Assembly: GCA_030674155.1 (NCBI GenBank)
Contig: CM060316.1
Span: forward strand, 84,166,541-84,230,540
Length of the DNA stretch: 64,000 nucleotides
Direction of reading: 5' to 3'
From: Stramonita haemastoma
Lineage: Eukaryota > Mollusca > Gastropoda > Neogastropoda > Muricidae
Position 1 is the stretch's first letter. Each line of letters begins with the position of its first letter. Under the pieces are notes generated by a model that made no database searches, was not told where the DNA came from, and saw only the letters and a list, made by a program, of their open reading frames with translations. A program made the position numbers and the translations under genes. Positions 34,425 through 64,000 of the stretch are shown in pieces.

Positions 34425-35403
34425 TCTAATGTCAATATAATAACTAAAAAAGTAACAGCATTTGACAAGTTCAACAGACAACTGATACCTCATATTCAAA
34501 TTTGATGTTCAGATAAACTTACTTCCAAAACCTGAAGCAAGCAAGCAAACAAACAAACAAACAAAAAGGAAGCTGTTATTTTTTTCCAGAACGACATCGT
34601 CTTTTTGGTGTCCTTGCATCATAACTAACAGATCTTTAACAAAACTTTTATTTTGATTGAAATTTTAACAAATTTTGTACTTTGTAATTTTCAGTGTAAT
34701 AACACACTCACCTGAACAAAACCATCCTCGTTCACAATGTCTATAGAGTATTTTAGATATTTTTTCAGACACTGAGCACCTGCCTGTTTTGCATAGACCA
34801 TTAGCATAATCTGATTTTCTGTGCATGTCATTAATTGTGCGGAAAGATCATCAGCACCATAAACTCTCTTGAAGTCCTATATCACTCTTAATCTGGAAGC
34901 GTTTCAACTCAAATTACCAGGTTTGATCATCTGAACTGACGGAAAATAATCAGACAGATAATGCCCAGCGCTCATAGCACACATATCAGATTGATCAGGT
35001 TCTATATACAGTCAATATAGTTTTTGGTTTTAAGCGACAACAAAGCATCACAGAAAGTTATTTTCTTTTGTTGAAAACTTCAACACGAGATAACATTGAA
35101 ATGGCATGTCGAAATCAAATACTGTACCCAAAGGACTCAGCAGACAACACAAAATGTGTGAGTATGCAACAGACATAACAAAGCATAGCTATGTATCTCT
35201 ACATTCTGTACATAAGCCCTCTCTCTCAAAGATCATTGGCAGTGAAAGGTACGGATCAACCAGTGGAAGAAGAAGACAGTGAACAAGAACATCTTCACCT
35301 CAATAAATTCCATGTATTATTATTATTTATTATTAATTTTCAACTAGAACAAGAGATATTCATTTCCAATTGCTCACCTGCTCAAGAGATGAATGAGTAA
35401 CTT

Positions 35404-35760
35404 AAAATGAAACAGAGAATGGATGACAGGATGGTTGTACAGTGAAAATAATCCTTCTCCTTCCCTGAAGGAAAAATGAATCACTTAGAACAGAGAATGG
35501 GATGGTTGTGCAGTGAAAATAATCCTTCTCTCCCTAAAGGAGAACGAATCACTTAGAACAGAGAATGGATGGTTGTACAGTGAAAATAATCCTTCTCCTT
35601 CCCTAAGGAAGAACGAATCACTTAGAACGGAGAATGGATGGTTGTGCAGTGAAAATAATCCTTCTCCTTCCCTAAAGGAAGAACGAATCACTTAGAACAG
35701 AGAGTAGGATGACTGGATGGTTATACTGTGAAAATAATCCTTCTCCTTCCCTATTTGTCT
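35404..35760. repeat. ~62-68-bp minisatellite, five units
   Basis: Units contain 'cagagaatgg', 'atggttgt.cagtgaaaat', 'aatccttctccttccctaaa' and 'ggaagaacgaatcacttaga'. Both strands show open repetitive frames because of the period; no protein is supported. Confidence 0.9.
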
Positions 35761-38541
35761 GTTGTTATCGTAATACCATCTTCACCCCCACCACAAGGAA
35801 AAAGATGCACACTGCTTGTAACAGCTCTTAACATTACTGAGAAGGCCATGGCACGTTCCTTTGATATACAGTGTTTTGGAACCTTGACGCAAGATCTGTC
35901 TGAAAAAATTACGCAGTTACTCACAGTTCACAGACAGAAGGAAACTCCAGTCAACAAAGTACTAAGTGGTGATCTGGCTGTTATCTGCGACATTGTGATA
36001 TGAAATGCGCACGCGCGCACACACACACACTTTTTAAACACATGTTTGCTTATGTTTCTGTTTTGTTTTGTTGCTTTTAGTTTCTTACTTTTACAGAATC
36101 TCTACTTCTGCTTTTAACAGATTAGCAAAGATATAGCTATCCATAACAAACTTCCCAATTATGATGTTTTAAATCTCTTTTTACAATCTTTTAAACAGAT
36201 CTACACTTCCACAAAAAAAAATCAAAACGAAAAGAAGCACATACTGTTTATGTTTCTCAAAGACTCTACAATGATACAGCAGAGAAGACAAAAAGAAAAA
36301 AGGACACAAAAGGAGGTAGGATCTGTAGAGAGGTGATCAATCATAGAACATTGTGATCATGGTATTGGTAAAATTAAAATTTTTTAAATGAACGCAAGCA
36401 AAAGATAAATTATTCACAAAAATGAAAGTAAACCAAAGATAAAATATTCACAAGAAATAAAAAAAAAAACCCAACAAAACATATGCATGAGCAAGACAGC
36501 CGAGCAAATCCATCTTGAAAACAAATCGTGAATACATAGGGTTTGAGAACTGATTGTCAGAACAAGTGAGCTATGAATGAGATAAGTGTGAACCCTCCTC
36601 TCCCCTGCCAAAACAAAAGACCCCCAAATGAATCATCTGAGAGCATGTGGGTTATGCATGGACATGTTTCTGAACTGTCACATCCCTGGCTCAGTGCTGA
36701 AAGGCTAGTTCTTGAATAGCTCTTTAGCAGTGAAAGCAATTAATCAACATACTTACTCATGTTTAAGATCATGTCATTTGAGTACGATTCATGATGAGAG
36801 CCTAAAACACAAAAACAAGATGCTGAGCACGCACCACATGTGAAAATAACACTTTCCTAAGAGCAGTGTACAAACTATAGATAATTTCTCTGTTAAAATG
36901 CATGAACTGGAGTGTAACAATGAATGCAGAACTTGGAACAAAGATTCTTGCACTTCCAACTACGTTGCTGCAGTTTAGGGAAGAAATGTTTTTCCACAAC
37001 TGATTACTGTTCCTTACCATTTGCAATGAAACTTTGCCTGATTTATGTATTGTAAATTTTTTTATATTTTTAAATGAGAACTAAGGCATACGCTCCATTT
37101 CAAAACATCTTTTCTGACATCAGATTAGCTCAAAACAACAACAAACAAACAAACAAAACAACACACACTGAATCCCTCCATATGATGAAACATGGCTTAA
37201 AAAAAAAAAAGATATTGCAAGCACAATATGAAATTATAGATAATACTGATATGGAAGAACCAAACCCAAACCAAATATACAATCAAGCAAAGATATAGAA
37301 GAAACACAGTCATGTTATGTCAAATTGATCTGATTGGTATTACATAAACTGTTGAAATAATGTCTTAATCAAAGTCAAATAGCAAAAAAAGTGAAACAAA
37401 ACAAAATCAAAATAATTTTTTAAAAAATCAAGACTGATTCATTCATACTGTTTATGCCAAGCTCAATATATATATGTCCAGCATTGCGTCAAAGAAAACA
37501 ATATAAATGGCAAATAAATAGTTTGGTTCAAACTGTGTAAAAGAAACAACAACAAAAAACCCCACAATAACTACACCCTGGAAGAGAGAGAGACGAGTAC
37601 ATCCCAATACACAAAGGACACTATACTTTGGAAATGCTATGCATGTGGGCTAATGTACCCATTTATCACCAGGGGATACCCCTCCCCTTCCATATACCAC
37701 CCCACATCTTAACAACGGAAAAAAAAAAAATAACGCAAGAAAATATCTCATAAACAGCTTATATGGCAAAATAGCAAATCCCACATCCCAACAACAAGAA
37801 AGGTCAATACATGCACTTTATTATCAGAAATGTGAGGATAATTCCTTGTCAAAATATAGGTGACAGGATTGATGAGAGAGAAAATGAGATTTTGAAAAAG
37901 AGATGACAGGGGGGGGAAGGAAAACCAGTCTGCTCCCCCCCCCCCCCCTCCATGAATAGGAATCGAAACAAGTGGAGGATTCTGTAGCTAAAGTCCCTGA
38001 TGATGGCAATGCTATTCATACAGAAACCATTCCCACAGGGGAAACTGAGACACACAAATCCACTTTTGATGTATAGCATGACTCTCCCCTCTCCTTCACC
38101 TCTTCTATGCTCCCCACTCTACCCCACCCCCTCAAAACACAAGTAAACAAACTAACAATCCACTTTCTGTCCACATTTGACAGGCAAAGCAGAAAGAATC
38201 AAATCTACACAGAAGACTTTTTTTTTTTTTTGGTTGCTTTGTTTTGTTCGAAGGAGTCCGACATCATTGCACACTAATGATCTTGAAGCAGAAAATGGAA
38301 GCACTTTATTCAAACTGACCACTATATACATGAAATAATCATACGAGTCCATTAAAAAAAACAAACAAAAAAAAACAAACAAACAAACAAAACTAAAACC
38401 AACAACCACCTCACAAACAACAGAAACACAAGCATGCAATTCCATCACAGTCAGTTGTGTTCAGTACAGAACAATACAAATATAATACTATAATAGCCCG
38501 CTAACACAATACACAGTTCATGAAAACATTATAATCATTTC

Positions 38542-38584
<43 letters not shown>

Positions 38585-39459
38585 ATCAACATGCTTTTAC
38601 ACTGATAATACACATAATAATTATGACAACATGCACAGCTGCAGAAATGGTCTGACCACGTGATCAAAGCTACAGATGTGAACTACATGTTTAAGATGTA
38701 AAGGTCACCTTTGAGCAGACATTGAAGACTGTGACAGATTTCTGAAGTCAATTATGTAAATTTCCAATTAACTTTCAAGACGACCATACAGAAAATGGAT
38801 AACAGCTGTGTGCCTTCAGAGCGATTCAAAACTAACCGTGATCTTCAACCAATTCTAAAATCTGTTCATCCTCTCTAGGTTGCAACTTGTTTTTCTCATA
38901 AATATGAAAGACTTGTATCCCTGTTATGAAAGACCTCTGTCCCCGTTCCCTTACAACACACACTGCCTAACACCGCAGAACTACCAGAACAAGATGTGAC
39001 AACTTCCTGACAAAATGAACTTCAAACTCACTTCCCAAAAACTCTGAATATTAAAACTTGGACATCATATTTCAGAACCATCCAAGACAATCACACTGGT
39101 AAAATCAGATGTAAAACTGATAAAATCAGCATGATGTGCAAGCTGTTTCTCTACACTGAAATGTTAAAACATTGTTATGCTTCCTGTTCCCGAGATCTGA
39201 ATGCTGACTTTTCTTTTGAGCAGGGTTTGGAGGGGGAAAAAAAATTGGCAGGGGGAAAAACCCTTCCCATTACAGAATTTACCCAAAAAAAAAGAGAACA
39301 AACATGAACCGTTTGTCTGACATTCTCTCGACTTTTCTTTTGCTGAACGACCCAGCTGTGAGCAGAAAGCAGCAAGCACAAATCATTAAGGCAGACACTG
39401 CTTGGTTTTCCCCCAACACAAAGACACCTTGACAGCCTTTTGACTAGAAAGATTGGACA
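35761..39459. other. Noncoding region between convergent genes, including the likely ARHGAP17 3' UTR
   Basis: No exon seen. A candidate minus-strand poly(A) signal is at 37817-37822. A homopolymer A-run of over 30 bases is at 38550-38580. Confidence 0.4.
37817..37822 (-). terminator. Candidate poly(A) signal for the RhoGAP gene
   Basis: tttatt on plus, i.e. aataaa on minus, followed by a GT-rich stretch (tgtattgacctttcttgttgttggg). It would give a 1.6 kb 3' UTR. Another aataaa lies at about 38304; the choice is uncertain. Confidence 0.25.
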
Positions 39460-62900
<23,441 letters not shown>

Positions 62901-63044
62901 CTGAAACAAAATACACATTTGCACAGTTGTTTGATTTAAGACAACTTAAAAGCAATGTTCAACACAGTTCTTTTCGTAAAACATTCAATTCTGACATTAG
63001 TGAAACTATTTTGCAATGTTTAAACAATAAAATCTAACACAGCA

Positions 63045-63232
63045 TACAAATCCAACATCGCTCAGTCAAGAGTGCTAAATTTAGCACTATGTGCTATATC
63101 TGCACTACATTTAGTGTGGTCAGTTCCTGCTATAATTAGCACCAGCTGGCCCCAGCTGGGCAGGGTTGGGATGGAATGTTTAGCAGCTGAGAGTAGCTGA
63201 AAGTGGGGAAAACTGACAGCTGTGCTAAACAC
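63045..63232. repeat. Dispersed repeat, copy 2
   Basis: Second copy of the element described at 60326-60510, about 2.7 kb away in the same intron region. Confidence 0.85.
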
Positions 63233-63505
63233 ACAAGCGGCTACTGCAAGACAAAATTAGGTCTTTCTATGTAAAAAAAAAATAAAGACCTCTCCATATA
63301 AGTTTCTTTTAATTTAAATTTGGGGAGCTTTGTTTTTGTATTTTTAGACAAAGCATTTTTTTTTATTTATAGTTTCCACTTAAATTACATGCATTAGAAT
63401 TTTGAGAAACAGGTTTGAAACCTCTGGGGTTATTTGCCTTTAAACTCTTTGTAGATATCCACTCTTTTGACAGCAGAAATTAATCAAGAGCCACTAAGTA
63501 GGATA

Positions 63506-63507
<2 letters not shown>

Positions 63508-63573
<66 letters not shown>
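63508..63573. repeat. (CA)n microsatellite
   Basis: Pure CA run of about 65 bp. Confidence 0.95.
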
Positions 63574-63575
<2 letters not shown>

Positions 63576-63781
63576 GTCTAGTCATACTTCCTTTCATTTT
63601 GATATTTTATGCTGATGTAATTGTCCAGCCTTTATGCTTTTCCCTGCTCCTAGTCATTTTCAATGAAACAAAAAGGAAGAGATAGACAACCACTCCCTCA
63701 TACCCAAACCATGGGTTTCAAACACAAAAAACCAGATCCACAAACAACAAAAAAAACAACAACAGACAAATATCAATACCC

Positions 63782-63815
63782 TCCCCCCCTCCCCCAGCCC
63801 CCTTCTCTGCCTCCT

Positions 63816-63855
<40 letters not shown>

Positions 63856-63880
63856 ACCCCCCCCCCCCCCCAACCCCTAA
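63782..63880. repeat. Poly(C) tract
   Basis: C-rich sequence with an uninterrupted run of about 39 C (63817-63855), one A, then about 15 C. Length is likely unreliable in any assembly. Confidence 0.9.
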
Positions 63881-64000
63881 CAAAAACAAGATGAAGAGAA
63901 AAAAAAAACCCACAGGGACCAAGTAGAAAAGAAACTGGCACAAGTAAATGTAAAAAAGTCATTCCAAAACACAGAGAAACAAACACACATCTTTTGGATG

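Noticed and set aside
35485..35695. Repetitive ORFs on both strands
   Set aside because: Products of the 62-68-bp minisatellite, open on both strands, no coding bias.

Overview
The window is animal nuclear DNA. It has two protein-coding genes, one of them split into many small exons with GT/AG junctions, plus tRNA-derived SINEs, non-LTR retrotransposons, a Gypsy-type LTR element, and long (CA)n, (TA)n and (GATA)n tracts. The repeat repertoire and the animal-wide genes suggest a lophotrochozoan, most likely a mollusc; this is inference and the species cannot be read from the sequence. No prokaryotic feature, CRISPR array, rRNA gene or functional tRNA gene was found.

Layout. 1-14 kb is a transposon graveyard. 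It holds a degraded reverse-transcriptase LINE (1.05-2.39 kb, minus), a tandem duplication with a SINE inside it (2.4-3.6 kb), a second LINE interrupted by a SINE (4.1-5.4 kb), and a full-length but broken Gypsy element (5466-13943, minus). The Gypsy element has both LTRs, a 5-bp target duplication, a primer-binding site matching tRNA-Leu and a polypurine tract. An almost intact endonuclease/RT LINE (7374-10631, plus) is inserted in its integrase region with a 14-bp target duplication. 14.8-15.3 kb looks promoter-like (ETS and CRE motifs, splice donor). A compact gene at 19547-20221 (plus) encodes the RNA-exosome subunit EXOSC5/RRP46 on a single coding exon. 20.2-39.4 kb is noncoding apart from SINEs and minisatellites. 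From 39.46 kb to the right end lies a large minus-strand gene for a BAR-RhoGAP protein of the RICH family (ARHGAP17/ARHGAP44/SH3BP1). Thirteen exons, from the distal BAR domain through the RhoGAP domain to a proline-rich tail with a C-terminal PDZ-ligand-like motif, were delimited by hand, plus one candidate alternative exon. The 5' exons lie beyond 64000. The two host genes are convergent.

Main points of interest. (1) A 57-bp minisatellite of 17 units has copied the 3' splice site and first codons of a RhoGAP exon; the 57-bp units are stop-free in the exon's frame, but the 56-bp units next to the exon are not. (2) A second, unrelated minisatellite containing splice-acceptor-like sequence ends against the EXOSC5 start codon. 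(3) A phase-matched 303-nt candidate alternative exon begins with a motif resembling the start of the next exon. (4) One RhoGAP exon is one base short of the phase its neighbours require, at an A-run, which suggests an assembly error or a lesion. (5) Several nested insertions have readable target-site duplications, giving a relative chronology.
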